A stretch of DNA of 64,000 nt from Streptomyces canus (GTDB lineage Bacteria; Actinomycetota; Actinomycetes; Streptomycetales; Streptomycetaceae), in the NCBI RefSeq assembly GCF_041435015.1, contig NZ_CP107989.1, positions 8,494,001 through 8,558,000 on the forward strand, in the 5' to 3' direction. Position 1 is the first letter of the stretch, and the number at the start of each line of letters is the position of its first letter. Of this stretch, positions 46,220-54,788 are shown one piece after another. A model generated the notes under the pieces. The model was not told the origin of the DNA. It searched no databases and saw only the letters and a list, made by a program, of their open reading frames with translations. The position numbers were made by a program, and so were the translations under genes.

Positions 46220-46399
46220 TCAGGCCGCCTCGATGACGTCACTGCGGATCGCGGCCGCCCACTCGACCACCAACAGCTCGTACTCCGCGCGCTCCTGCGA
46301 CGACAGCGTGCCGCCGGCGCGCATCCAGAGCGCCCGGATCTGCTCGTTCACCTCGGCAGCAGACCGTGCGGAACCACGGGTCAGGGAATCGGGGGACAT
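46220..46399 (-). CDS. Small helical protein upstream of the monooxygenase
   Basis: A 59-residue protein with two helices (SAAEVNEQIRALWMRAGG, SSQERAEYELLVVEWAAAIR) and no recognised domain. A TAGGCT box 7 nt before ATG 46399 predicts a leaderless mRNA. Streptomycetes often carry such small proteins before oxygenases, but the role is unknown. Confidence 0.65.
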   Translation of the reverse strand: MSPDSLTRGSARSAAEVNEQIRALWMRAGGTLSSQERAEYELLVVEWAAAIRSDVIEAA

Positions 46400-46433
46400 G
46401 CGCACAAGCCTAGGCGCAAGCACTGACAGTCCG

Positions 46434-46757
46434 CTACCGGACGGCTACGCAGAACATATGTGATTGGTCACGGATTTCGGGGCGCGCGCCCCGGACGACC
46501 AGACACCATCGGCGATGGGTGGCCTCGCGGTGGAACTGGACGTCGCCGACGAGCCCGGGGCTGAAACCGCACACGGCAGCCGCCTTGAGCAGGGCGCCCA
46601 CGTCGATGGCGTCGAGCCCGTGCGCGATGTCGGCGACGGCTGTGGCCCCGAGCACTCGCGGCGGGTCCGCGAAACCGTCGTACACCTCGTCGTGGTCGAG
46701 GAAGCCCACGTCGCCGTCCGGGTTGCCGGAGACCGCGCGTTCGAGCAGGGCAGCCAC
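46434..46757 (-). CDS. Hypothetical protein, possibly truncated
   Basis: An open frame of 107 residues: FLDHDEVYDGFADPPRVLG, VADIAHGLDAIDVGALLKAA, VVRGARPEIRDQSHMFCVAVR. The codon bias looks genuine, but the GTG start has no ribosome-binding site, and the beginning is abrupt next to the uppP end. It weakly recalls DUF1877 proteins. It could be a fragment. Confidence 0.4.
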   Translation of the reverse strand: MAALLERAVSGNPDGDVGFLDHDEVYDGFADPPRVLGATAVADIAHGLDAIDVGALLKAAAVCGFSPGLVGDVQFHREATHRRWCLVVRGARPEIRDQSHMFCVAVR

Positions 46758-46814
46758 CGTGCCCGGGGCAGTGGCGGACAGGGCCCCACACCGCTCAGAC
46801 CGCGTCGGCGTGTG

Positions 46815-47690
46815 TCAGCCCGCGGACTCCGCCGCGTGCGGGCTCAGGGCGCCCATCGTGACCAAGGCGATGATGACGATGCCCAGGGCGATGCGGTACC
46901 AGACGAAGGGCATGAAGCTCTTGGTCGAGATGAACTTCATGAACCAGGCGATGACCGCGTAACCGACGACGAAGGCGATCACCGTGGCGAAGATCGTGGG
47001 GCCCCAGGAGACGTGGTCGCTCTCCATCGCGTCCTTCAACTCGAAGATGCCGGAGGCCAGTACGGCGGGGACGGCGAGAAGGAACGAATAGCGCGCGGCG
47101 GACTCGCGCTTGTACCCCATGAACAGGCCGCCACTGATCGTCGCGCCGGAGCGGGAGACGCCGGGGACGAGGGCCATGGACTGGCAGAGGCCGAAGATCA
47201 GGCCGTCCTTGACGCCCAGGTCCTCAAGTCCCTTGCGCTGCTTGGGCGCACGATGCCGCCCGCCGTTCTCGTCGCGTGCCGCCAGCCGGTCCGCGACACC
47301 TATGACGATGCCGACGACGATCAGCATCGTGGCGGTGATGCGCAGATCCCGGAACGGCCCCTCGATCTGGTCCTTGAACAGCAGTCCCAGCACACCGATG
47401 GGGATGGAGCCGACGATCACCAGCCAGCCCATCTGGGCATCGTGGTCGCCGCGCAGCTCCTTCTTGACCAGGGAACGGCTCCATGTCGAGATGATCCGCC
47501 CGATGTCCTTGCGGAAGTAGATCAGTACGGCGGCCTCGGTGCCGATCTGGGTGATCGCGGTGAAGGCCGCCCCTGGGTCCTTCCAGCCCGAGAAGGCCGC
47601 CGTCAGGCGCAGATGCGCGCTGGAGGAGACGGGAAGGAACTCGGTCAGCCCCTGGACGAGTCCGAGGACGAGTGATTCAAACCAAGACAT
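46815..47690 (-). CDS. uppP: Undecaprenyl-diphosphatase
   Basis: A 291-residue BacA/UppP membrane enzyme that recycles the lipid carrier of cell-wall synthesis. Both active-site motifs are present: LTEFLPVSSSAHL near the N-terminus and VPGVSRSGATISGG in the second half. About eight helices. ATG 47690 is chosen for the family opening MSWFESLVLGLVQG; no good ribosome-binding site precedes it. Overproduction of this family gives bacitracin resistance. Confidence 0.94.
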   Translation of the reverse strand: MSWFESLVLGLVQGLTEFLPVSSSAHLRLTAAFSGWKDPGAAFTAITQIGTEAAVLIYFRKDIGRIISTWSRSLVKKELRGDHDAQMGWLVIVGSIPIGVLGLLFKDQIEGPFRDLRITATMLIVVGIVIGVADRLAARDENGGRHRAPKQRKGLEDLGVKDGLIFGLCQSMALVPGVSRSGATISGGLFMGYKRESAARYSFLLAVPAVLASGIFELKDAMESDHVSWGPTIFATVIAFVVGYAVIAWFMKFISTKSFMPFVWYRIALGIVIIALVTMGALSPHAAESAG

Positions 47691-47857
47691 GAAGTTACGG
47701 CGTCCAAGTGCTGGTCGTGTGAGGGGAGTCGGGCGTGCCACATCACCGGGCGCGGTGATCGGGGTGCGAGGGCAGCGTAGCGCCCCGCGGTGACGGGCCG
47801 GCCACAGGGGCGGGTCAGGGGCCGGCGGGCCTGTCCGTGCGCGCGGCCGGTGGGCGC

Positions 47858-48328
47858 CTACGCGGCCGTCGGGCCCTTCACCGTCCAGCCGGGGGTCTGT
47901 GGGTGGGACGTCAGGTCCTCGTGCACCACGGTGTCGCCGCACGCCGAGCAGGCGACGACGGGCGTCAGTTCATGGCCGCAGCTGTGCTCCAGGACCATGG
48001 GCCGGTCGTCGTCCTCGCGCAGGTGCCGGTCACCCCACGCCATGAGCGTCAGCAGCACCGGCTCCAATTCGAGCCCTGCCTGGGTGGGCCGGTACTCGAA
48101 GCGCTGCGGTCGCTCGCTGTAGACCCGCTTGGTCAGGATCCCGGCGTCGACGAGCCGGCGCAGCCGGGTGGCCAGGATGTCCCGCGGGGCCCCGATGTTG
48201 CGCACGAGCTGGTCGAAGCGGCCGTTGCCCAGGCAGACCTCCCGCAGCACGAGCAGGGAGTACTTCTCGCCTACGAGCGCCAGGGCGTCGGCGATCGAGC
48301 AGGGACGCGGGTCTCGGGTGGCGGCCAT
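47858..48328 (-). CDS. HxlR-family transcriptional regulator
   Basis: A 156-residue regulator. The winged helix is SIADALALVGEKYSLLVLREV, FDQLVRNIGAPRDILATRLRRL, with the wing FEYRPTQAGLELEP. The last 45 residues add a putative zinc-binding knuckle: HSCGHELTPVVACSACGD with three cysteines. A TAGACT box 7 nt before ATG 48328 predicts a leaderless mRNA. It is divergent from the thiolase, and a 20-bp-period direct repeat lies between them. Confidence 0.87.
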   Translation of the reverse strand: MAATRDPRPCSIADALALVGEKYSLLVLREVCLGNGRFDQLVRNIGAPRDILATRLRRLVDAGILTKRVYSERPQRFEYRPTQAGLELEPVLLTLMAWGDRHLREDDDRPMVLEHSCGHELTPVVACSACGDTVVHEDLTSHPQTPGWTVKGPTAA

Positions 48329-48348
48329 GACGCCCAGTCTAGGGGAGG

Positions 48349-48384
48349 GTTTGGTTCTCCAACTCATGGGTTTGTTTCTCCAAC
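48349..48384. promoter_or_regulatory. Direct repeat GGTTTGnTTCTCCAAC, candidate HxlR operator
   Basis: Two 16-bp copies at 48349-48364 and 48369-48384 differ at one position and have a 20-bp period. They lie 21 nt upstream of the hxlR start and upstream of the thiolase, overlapping the likely -35 of the regulator gene. Confidence 0.65.
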
Positions 48385-48453
48385 CTACGAGGTTATGGTG
48401 AGTTTGGATTCCCTACTCACTGGTAATCGCCCGCATTGATGGAGGCCCGCACC

Positions 48454-49623
48454 ATGCGTGACGCAGTCATCGTCGAAGCCGTACGCACCCCCATAGGCAA
48501 GGGCAAGCCCAGCGGCGCCCTTGCGCACGTGCACCCCGTCGAACTCCTCGCCCACACCCTGCGCACCCTCGTCGAGCGCTCCGGCGTCGACCCGGCGCTC
48601 ATCGACGACGTCATCGGCGGCACCGTCGACCAGGTCGGCGAGCAGGCCATGAACACCACCCGCTACGCGGCCCTGTCGGCCGGCTTCCCGGAGACCGTCC
48701 CGGCGACCACCGTGGACCGCCAGTGCGGCTCCTCCCAGCAGGCCGTGCACTTCGCCGCGCAGGGAGTGATCGCGGGTGCGTACGACCTCGTCGTCGCCTG
48801 CGGGGTCGAGTCGATGAGCCGGGTGCCGATGTGGTCGAACGTTCCCGAGGGCAAGGATCCTTTCGGTCCCGGGGTCGCCGAGCGCTACGAGGAAGGCCTC
48901 GTCCCGCAGGGCATCAGTGCCGAGCTCATCGCCGCCAAGTGGTCGATCACGCGTGAGCGGATGGACGCGTTCGCCGTCTCCTCGCACCAGAAGGCGGCCG
49001 CAGCCTGGGAGAAGGGCCTCTTCGACGCCGAGGTCGCGCCGCTGGACGGCGTCTCGCGGGACGAGTGCGTACGCCCGGGCAGCACCCCCGAGACCCTCGC
49101 CGGCCTGAGGCCCGCCTACTTCGACCCGAACTTCGCCGAGCGCTTCCCGCAGATCGAGTGGAACGTGACCGCGGGCAACGCGAGTCCGATCAACGACGGC
49201 GCCTCGGCCGTCCTCATCACGTCGAGCGAGACAGCCGAACGGCTGGGCCTGCGCCCGCTGGCCCGCCTCCACAGCTTCGCCGTCACCGGCTCCGACCCGA
49301 TCCTCATGCTCACCGGCGTCATCCCCGCCACGGAGCAGGTCCTGCGCCGAGCCCACCTCACCCTCGACGACATCGACCTCTTCGAGGTCAACGAGGCGTT
49401 CTCCAGCGTGGTCCTGGCCTGGCAGCAGGAGACGGGTGCGGATCTGTCGAAGGTCAACGTCCACGGTGGCGCGATAGCGATAGGGCACCCCCTGGGCGCG
49501 AGCGGCACCCGTCTGACGACGACGCTGGTGCACGCGATGCGCGAACGCGGGGCTCGTTACGCCCTGCAGACGATGTGCGAGGCGGGCGGACTGGCCAACG
49601 CGATGATCTTGGAGAGGGTGTGA
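48454..49623 (+). CDS. Acetyl-CoA acetyltransferase (thiolase)
   Basis: A 389-residue thiolase. The acylated Cys91 lies in VDRQCGSSQQAV, the His motif in IAIGHPLGASGTRL and the second Cys in QTMCEAGGLAN. These conserve the full active site of degradative or biosynthetic thiolases. ATG 48454 follows GGAGGC. It is probably controlled by the divergent HxlR regulator. Fatty acid or isoprenoid-type acyl-CoAs are possible substrates. Confidence 0.92.
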   Translation: MRDAVIVEAVRTPIGKGKPSGALAHVHPVELLAHTLRTLVERSGVDPALIDDVIGGTVDQVGEQAMNTTRYAALSAGFPETVPATTVDRQCGSSQQAVHFAAQGVIAGAYDLVVACGVESMSRVPMWSNVPEGKDPFGPGVAERYEEGLVPQGISAELIAAKWSITRERMDAFAVSSHQKAAAAWEKGLFDAEVAPLDGVSRDECVRPGSTPETLAGLRPAYFDPNFAERFPQIEWNVTAGNASPINDGASAVLITSSETAERLGLRPLARLHSFAVTGSDPILMLTGVIPATEQVLRRAHLTLDDIDLFEVNEAFSSVVLAWQQETGADLSKVNVHGGAIAIGHPLGASGTRLTTTLVHAMRERGARYALQTMCEAGGLANAMILERV

Positions 49624-49668
49624 CGGGGGCCCTTTAGAGGCGCCCTCGGCTCCACCCCCCTCAAGCGC

Positions 49669-50436
49669 TCAAGGGCGCCGCAGATGATGCCGCTTGCGCC
49701 ACGCCACGATCGCCCCCGCCAACGCCGGCAGGGCGATCGCCGCCATGGCGATCAGAAAAGCGGGCGACGTCGGCGCCGAAGCCCGCGCCCCGGCGACCAC
49801 GTACGCGGCGGTGTTCGGAATCGACCCGAGCGCCGTCGCGACGAGGAACGGGACGTACCGCATCCGGGAGACCGCGGCGCAGTAGTTCGCGGCCCAGAAC
49901 GGGACTCCGGGGAACAGCCGGGCCGCCAGCATCGACCGGAAGCCGTGCCGACTGAGCTGTCCGTCCGCCGCCTTCAGCCACCGCCCCCGCAGCAGCGGCC
50001 GCAGGGCGTCCTGCCCGAGTATCCGGCCCAGACCGAAGGCGATCCCCGCCCCGAGCACCGTGCCGGCGAGGGCCGACGCGAGCCCGAGCTGCGAACCGAA
50101 GAGGGCGCCGGCGGCGAGATTCAGCAGGGGCCGAGGCACGAACGCCACGGTGCACAGCCCGTACGCGACCCCGAACACGACCGCGGCCGCGACCCCGCCG
50201 AGCTGGGGCGGCCAGCCGTCGGAGAGCAGTCTCTGCGGCTCGAAGAGCAGGACCATGGACGCGGCGCCCGCGAGCAGCGCGACGAGCAGGGACAACCGGG
50301 ACCACGGCGACAGCAGCACTCTCGTGCAACGGGAGGTGAGACCCACCGGAGCGGGGACGGGGAGGGCGAGCTCCGTGGCGATGGCCGGGGGAGTGGCCGT
50401 GGCGGTGCCCCCAGAGCGGGTGGTGGCATCGAGCAT
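49669..50436 (-). CDS. TVP38/TMEM64-family membrane protein
   Basis: A 255-residue protein with about six helices and the SNARE-associated (VTT) domain: FVPRPLLNLAAGALFGSQLG, ALAGTVLGAGIAFGLGRILGQ, RLFPGVPFWAANYCAAVSRMRY. Family members resemble DedA and may move lipids across the membrane. ATG 50436 has a TACCGT box 6 nt upstream, suggesting a leaderless mRNA. A DedA relative occurs later in the window. Confidence 0.83.
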   Translation of the reverse strand: MLDATTRSGGTATATPPAIATELALPVPAPVGLTSRCTRVLLSPWSRLSLLVALLAGAASMVLLFEPQRLLSDGWPPQLGGVAAAVVFGVAYGLCTVAFVPRPLLNLAAGALFGSQLGLASALAGTVLGAGIAFGLGRILGQDALRPLLRGRWLKAADGQLSRHGFRSMLAARLFPGVPFWAANYCAAVSRMRYVPFLVATALGSIPNTAAYVVAGARASAPTSPAFLIAMAAIALPALAGAIVAWRKRHHLRRP

Positions 50437-50752
50437 CCAGTGACGGTAACCGACAGGGATGTGTGATCGCCGTATGGGTGCCGCCGGTTGCGCGGTCGGG
50501 CGGCGCCAAAAACCGTTCGACGTGGGACGACGCGTGGGACATGATCTGCGTCATGTTCCGGTACGCCTTCGCTCTCGCAGCATCCGCAGTCGCGGATGCG
50601 CCGAAGGCTGCCGTTCCCGTGTTCCTGGCCGCCGCAGACGGCGCCCGAAGCTGACCCTTCCCGGACAGTCCGGCGGACCCCGCAGGGGGAGGGTCGGCGA
50701 GTCCTTGGGGTCCCGTTCTTCCACGAACACGAAGAGGCTTCGAGGTACAGCC
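50437..50752. other. 316-bp leader region of tuf3
   Basis: It contains a strong hairpin (50565-50608), a second short palindrome CCGGA-CAG-TCCGG near 50663, and a 37-codon open frame from ATG 50541 to 50654 that runs across the first hairpin. The small frame has no clear ribosome-binding site. No other gene is visible. Confidence 0.5.
50565..50608 (+). promoter_or_regulatory. Extended hairpin in the tuf3 leader
   Basis: Outer arms GCCTTCG/CGAAGGC (50565-50571, 50602-50608) enclose inner arms GCATCCGC/GCGGATGC (50580-50587, 50592-50599) with an AGTC loop. It lies 145 nt before tuf3 and may be a regulatory structure or the terminator of a leader transcript. Confidence 0.45.
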
Positions 50753-51922
50753 ATGTCCAAGACCGCTTACGTGCGCACCAAGCCGCACCTGAACATCGGC
50801 ACGATGGGTCACGTCGACCACGGCAAGACCACCCTGACCGCCGCCATCACCAAGGTCCTGTCCGAGCGCGGCAGCGGCACCTTCGTGCCGTTCGACCGCA
50901 TCGACCGGGCCCCGGAGGAGGCCGCGCGCGGGATCACCATCAACATCGCGCACGTCGAGTACGAGACCGACACCCGCCACTACGCCCACGTGGACATGCC
51001 GGGCCACGCCGACTACGTCAAGAACATGGTCACCGGGGCCGCGCAGCTCGACGGGGCGATCCTCGTCGTCTCCGCACTCGACGGGATCATGCCGCAGACC
51101 GCCGAACACGTGCTGCTCGCGCGGCAGGTGGGCGTCGACCACGTGGTGGTCGCCCTCAACAAGGCGGACGCGGCCGACGAGGAACTGATCGAGCTCGTCG
51201 AGCTGGAGGTCCGTGAGCTGCTCACCGCGCACGGTTACGGCGGCGACGCCGTGCCCGTCGTACGGGTCTCGGGGCTGAAGGCCCTGGAGGGGGACCCGCG
51301 TTGGACGGCGTCGATCGAGGCGCTGCTCGACGCGGTGGACACGTATGTGCCCATTCCCGAGCGGTATCTGGATGCGCCGTTCCTGATGCCCGTCGAGAAC
51401 GTGCTGACCATCACCGGCCGGGGGACCGTGGTGACCGGCGCGGTCGAGCGGGGCACCGTGCGGGTGGGTGACCGGGTCGACGTGCTGGGAGCTGCCGTGG
51501 AGACGGTGGTGACCGGGGTCGAGACCTTCGGCAAGCCGATGGACGAGGCGCAGGCCGGGGACAACGTGGCCTTGCTGCTGCGGGGCGTTCCCCGGGACGC
51601 GGTCCGGCGGGGGCATGTCGTGGCCGCCCCCGGCAGTGTGGTGCCGAGCCGTCGCTTCACCGCGCAGGTGTATGTGCTGTCCGCGCGGGAGGGCGGGCGT
51701 ACGACGCCTGTCTCCACCGGGTACCGGCCGCAGTTCTACATCCGTACGGCGGATGTGGTGGGGGATGTCGACCTCGGTGAGGTGGCCGTTGCCCGGCCTG
51801 GGGATCGTGTCGTGATGACCGTTGAACTGGGGCGGGATGTGCCGCTTGAGCCAGGTCTCGGATTCGCCATCCGTGAGGGTGGCCGGACCGTCGGGGCGGG
51901 GACCGTTACCGCCCTTGTGTGA
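50753..51922 (+). CDS. tuf3: Divergent elongation factor Tu (EF-Tu3)
   Basis: A 389-residue EF-Tu with all three domains. GTPase motifs are [14 protein letters not shown] and NKAD; the switch I region reads [20 protein letters not shown] has Met where ordinary EF-Tu has Cys (DCPGH). The C-terminal domain ends [15 protein letters not shown]. Divergence from the housekeeping tuf1 type identifies the tuf3 paralogue known in S. coelicolor and S. ramocissimus. From memory, tuf3 is inessential and positively stringently controlled, and the S. ramocissimus EF-Tu3 resists EF-Tu antibiotics. ATG 50753 follows GAGG. Confidence 0.93.
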   Translation: MSKTAYVRTKPHLNIGTMGHVDHGKTTLTAAITKVLSERGSGTFVPFDRIDRAPEEAARGITINIAHVEYETDTRHYAHVDMPGHADYVKNMVTGAAQLDGAILVVSALDGIMPQTAEHVLLARQVGVDHVVVALNKADAADEELIELVELEVRELLTAHGYGGDAVPVVRVSGLKALEGDPRWTASIEALLDAVDTYVPIPERYLDAPFLMPVENVLTITGRGTVVTGAVERGTVRVGDRVDVLGAAVETVVTGVETFGKPMDEAQAGDNVALLLRGVPRDAVRRGHVVAAPGSVVPSRRFTAQVYVLSAREGGRTTPVSTGYRPQFYIRTADVVGDVDLGEVAVARPGDRVVMTVELGRDVPLEPGLGFAIREGGRTVGAGTVTALV

Positions 51923-51965
51923 GGGTGGTTGCGGTGTGTGGGGGGCTGCGGGGCCGTTGTGGCTG

Positions 51966-52000
51966 GTCGCGCAGTTCCCCGCGCCCCTATCGGGGCGCTC
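51966..52000. repeat. Dispersed Streptomyces GC hairpin element, likely terminator of tuf3
   Basis: GGTCGCGCAGTTCCCC is followed by GCGCCCC-TATC-GGGGCGC (51982-51999). The sequence belongs to a family I recall as frequent between Streptomyces genes. It lies 45 nt after the tuf3 stop and could end its transcript. Confidence 0.6.
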
Positions 52001-52021
52001 TCGCCCAGGCACAATGACAGG

Positions 52022-52867
52022 ATGACCGAGTCCCTGCCCGTCGCCCGTGCCGTTGATCACGGGTTCGCCAAGTTGATGCCTGACGTGGACCGGGAGCGGG
52101 CCTGGTTGCTGACCGTCGACGGGGCTCCGCAGTCGTACGTCGATCTCGACGAGCCGACGCATCTGGAGTTCGAGTACGCGCAGCGGCTCGGGCATGTGCT
52201 GGACGGCATCGGGGAGTCGGGGCGGCCGCTGGACGTCGTCCACCTCGGTGGGGGTGCTCTGACGTTGCCGCGGTATCTGGCGGCCACCCGGCCGGGCTCC
52301 CGGCAGGACGTCGTCGAGGCCGACCGGGCTCTGCTGGAGCTGGTCGTCGAGCATCTGCCGCTTTCGGAGGGGGCGGGGATCGCGGTGCACGCGGCCGATG
52401 CGCGGGGATGGCTGGAAACCGCCCCGGCGGGCTCTGCCGATGCGCTGGTCGCCGATGTCTTCGGAGGGTCGCGGGTGCCCGCCCATCTGACGTCCTTGGA
52501 GTACGCCCGTGAGGCGGCGCGTGTGCTCAGGAGCGGCGGGGTCTATCTCGCGAATCTCGCCGACGCCGCGCCCTTCGCGTTTCTGCGGTCCCAACTCGCC
52601 AACTTCGCCGAGGTGTTCGAGGAGCTTGTGCTGATCGCCGAGCCGGCGGTACTGCGCGGGCGGCGGTTCGGGAACGCGGTGCTCGTCGCCGCGCGGCTGC
52701 CCCTCGACACGTCGGCCCTGGCCCGGCGGACGGCGGCCGACGCCTTTCCGGCGCGGGTCGAACACGGTGCCGGGCTGCGGAAGTTCATCGGGGCGGCACG
52801 GCCGGTGCGGGACGAGGAGGCGGTGCCGTCACCCGAGCCCCCCGACGGGGCGTTCGGCATCGGCTGA
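52022..52867 (+). CDS. Spermidine synthase-like methyltransferase-fold protein
   Basis: A 281-residue Rossmann-fold protein of the spermidine synthase-like group. The nucleotide-binding loop is VVHLGGGALTLPRYL, the acidic motif VVEADRALLELV, then AADARGWLE and ADALVADVFGGSRVP. The canonical GGGDG of true polyamine aminopropyltransferases is not present, so that activity is doubtful. CACAAT before ATG 52022 predicts a leaderless mRNA. It overlaps the convergent MFS gene by 39 nt. Confidence 0.78.
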   Translation: MTESLPVARAVDHGFAKLMPDVDRERAWLLTVDGAPQSYVDLDEPTHLEFEYAQRLGHVLDGIGESGRPLDVVHLGGGALTLPRYLAATRPGSRQDVVEADRALLELVVEHLPLSEGAGIAVHAADARGWLETAPAGSADALVADVFGGSRVPAHLTSLEYAREAARVLRSGGVYLANLADAAPFAFLRSQLANFAEVFEELVLIAEPAVLRGRRFGNAVLVAARLPLDTSALARRTAADAFPARVEHGAGLRKFIGAARPVRDEEAVPSPEPPDGAFGIG

Positions 52868-54130
52868 GTCGTTCGTGGTGACCTGGGTGACCTGCTTGGT
52901 GTTCCGGCGCAGATTACGGACGTCCGGTACGCACAGGACGGCCGCCGTGACCGCCGCGATCAGGCCCGCGCAGCCCCACAGGGCCGCGGTGCGTCCGAAC
53001 GCCGACTCCGCCGGGCCCGCCAGCGCCGCCGCGAGCGGCATGAGGGCGACCGAGCCGAACCAGTCGTAGGCCGAGACCCGGGAGAGCTTGTCCTCCGGTA
53101 TCTCCTGGTGCAGGGCGGTCATCCAGGAGACGCCGAACACCTCGACGGTCGCGCCGGCCACGAACATCGCCGTGCACAGCAGCGGTACCGACACCGGTAC
53201 GGCCAGCGCGGCGGACGGCAGCGTCATCGGGAACACGCAGAGGATGCCCACGAAGAGCAGCCGGTGCGGTTTCCAGCGGGTCATGAGGAGGGCGCCGACG
53301 ACCGTGCCCGCGCCGAAGAAGCCGAGGGCCACACCCCAGGGGGCCGCTCCGCCCAGGTCGTCCTGGGCGACCAGCGGGCCGTAGACCGCGTCGGCGGCGC
53401 CGAGCACCGCGTTGGCCACGGAGAACTGGACGACGATGCCCCACAGCCACGGCCGCCCCGCGACCTCCCGCCAGCCGTCGCGCAGGTCGGCGAGCAGGCC
53501 GGCGCCCGGTTCGCGCGCCGGGATGTGACTGACGTCGAGGAAGGAGCGGAGCGAACCGGCGAGCGCGAAGGCCACCGCGTCCCCCGCGAGCACCCAGCCG
53601 GGGCCGACCGCGGCGACCATCGCACCGCCGAGCGCGGCACCGCCCAGCGCCGCGCCCTGCATCGCCATCCGGAACACCGCGAAGGCACGGCCGGCCTGTT
53701 CGCCGCGCACCGAGGACAGCAGCATGCCCTCGGCCGCCGGGCTGAAGAACGCGTGGCCTGTACCGCCGAGCGCGGTCAGCAGCATCATCTGCCAGATCCG
53801 GGGCTCGCCTGCCAGGACAAGAACGGCGAACGCGCCCTGGGAGAGGCAGTTGAGGGCGTTGGCCGCGACCATCACCCGGTGCCGGGGCAGGCGGTCCGCC
53901 ACCGCACCGCCGATCAGCAGGAACACCACCAGCGGGAGGGTGCGCGCGGCGGCCACCAGGCCCACGTCGCCGCTGTCGCCGCCCGCCTCCAGTACGGCGA
54001 ACGCGGCGGCGATCAGGGCGCCGTTGCTGCCGAGGTTGGTCACGAACGCGGCGGTGGTCAGCAGGCCGTAGTTCCGGCTCGCCCAGGCGGGTCCGCGGGC
54101 GCGGCGGGAGGAGTCGGCGGAGGGGGTCAC
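52829..54130 (-). CDS. Major facilitator superfamily transporter
   Basis: A 433-residue exporter with about twelve helices of the enterobactin-exporter-like group: NYGLLTTAAFVTNLGSNGALI, LIGGAVADRLPRHRVMVAANA (the loop 2-3 motif), HAFFSPAAEGMLLSSV. Substrate unknown. The start is GTG 54130, because a promoter TTGGCA-N18-GATAGT ends 6 nt before it, giving a leaderless mRNA; the frame is open to 54220. Confidence 0.85.
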   Translation of the reverse strand: MTPSADSSRRARGPAWASRNYGLLTTAAFVTNLGSNGALIAAAFAVLEAGGDSGDVGLVAAARTLPLVVFLLIGGAVADRLPRHRVMVAANALNCLSQGAFAVLVLAGEPRIWQMMLLTALGGTGHAFFSPAAEGMLLSSVRGEQAGRAFAVFRMAMQGAALGGAALGGAMVAAVGPGWVLAGDAVAFALAGSLRSFLDVSHIPAREPGAGLLADLRDGWREVAGRPWLWGIVVQFSVANAVLGAADAVYGPLVAQDDLGGAAPWGVALGFFGAGTVVGALLMTRWKPHRLLFVGILCVFPMTLPSAALAVPVSVPLLCTAMFVAGATVEVFGVSWMTALHQEIPEDKLSRVSAYDWFGSVALMPLAAALAGPAESAFGRTAALWGCAGLIAAVTAAVLCVPDVRNLRRNTKQVTQVTTNDSADAERPVGGLG

Positions 54131-54136
54131 CGGCCG

Positions 54137-54166
54137 ACTATCGCCGCCGGGGTGCTGCCGTGCCAA
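54137..54166 (-). promoter_or_regulatory. Promoter of the MFS gene (leaderless)
   Basis: On the minus strand TTGGCA (54161-54166), an 18-nt spacer and GATAGT (54137-54142) end 6 nt before the GTG start. Confidence 0.65.
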
Positions 54167-54269
54167 TCTCTTTCCGGACGGATCGGGATGCGGTGACGGC
54201 TGGAAGGAGACGCCGATCACTGGTGCCGGGCCTGGTCAGCGCGATTTACTCGTGGGTAACATCCCGGGC

Positions 54270-54722
54270 ATGAGCGCAGACCAGATGTCCGTCGGCGAGA
54301 TGCTCGCTGCGACCGTGCCCATGGTGCGGACCCTGAACCTCGAGTTCCTGGAGACCGGCCCGGAGAAGGTCGTGGTCGCCCTGCCCGACCAGGGCGAGTT
54401 CCACAACCATGTGGGCGGACCACACGCCGGGGCGATGTTCACGCTCGCCGAGTCGGCCAGCGGGGCGGTCGTCCTGGCCGCGTTCGGCGACCAGCTCTCG
54501 CGGGCGGTACCGCTCGCCGTGAACGCGGAGATCGCCTACCGCAAGCTCGCGATGGGCCCGGTGACCGCCACGGCCACCCTGGGTCGTCCGGCCTCCGAGG
54601 TCGTCGCCCAACTCGACGCAGGGGAACGCCCCGAGTTCCCGGTCACGATCGAGATCCGCCGCGCGGACGGGGCGGTCACGGGCGAGATGACGGTGGTGTG
54701 GACACTGCGGCCGAACGGCTGA
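54270..54722 (+). CDS. PaaI/DUF4442-type hotdog thioesterase
   Basis: A 150-residue hotdog-fold protein: FLETGPEKVVVALPDQGEFHNHVGG, HAGAMFTLAESASGAVVLAAFG, EIAYRKLAMGPVTATATL. The HNHVGGPHAGAMFTLAE segment fits the active-site helix of acyl-CoA thioesterases. TAACAT 7 nt before ATG 54270 suggests a leaderless mRNA. Substrate unknown. Confidence 0.78.
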   Translation: MSADQMSVGEMLAATVPMVRTLNLEFLETGPEKVVVALPDQGEFHNHVGGPHAGAMFTLAESASGAVVLAAFGDQLSRAVPLAVNAEIAYRKLAMGPVTATATLGRPASEVVAQLDAGERPEFPVTIEIRRADGAVTGEMTVVWTLRPNG

Positions 54723-54788
54723 GTGCGGGGTCGGCGGGGCGTGGGGGTGAGTGGTCCAGTTGTCCACGCGCACCGCTGTCTCCGCCGC

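Noticed and set aside
52022..52867. True spermidine synthase
   Set aside because: The polyamine-site motif GGGDG is replaced by GGGAL; only the fold is supported.
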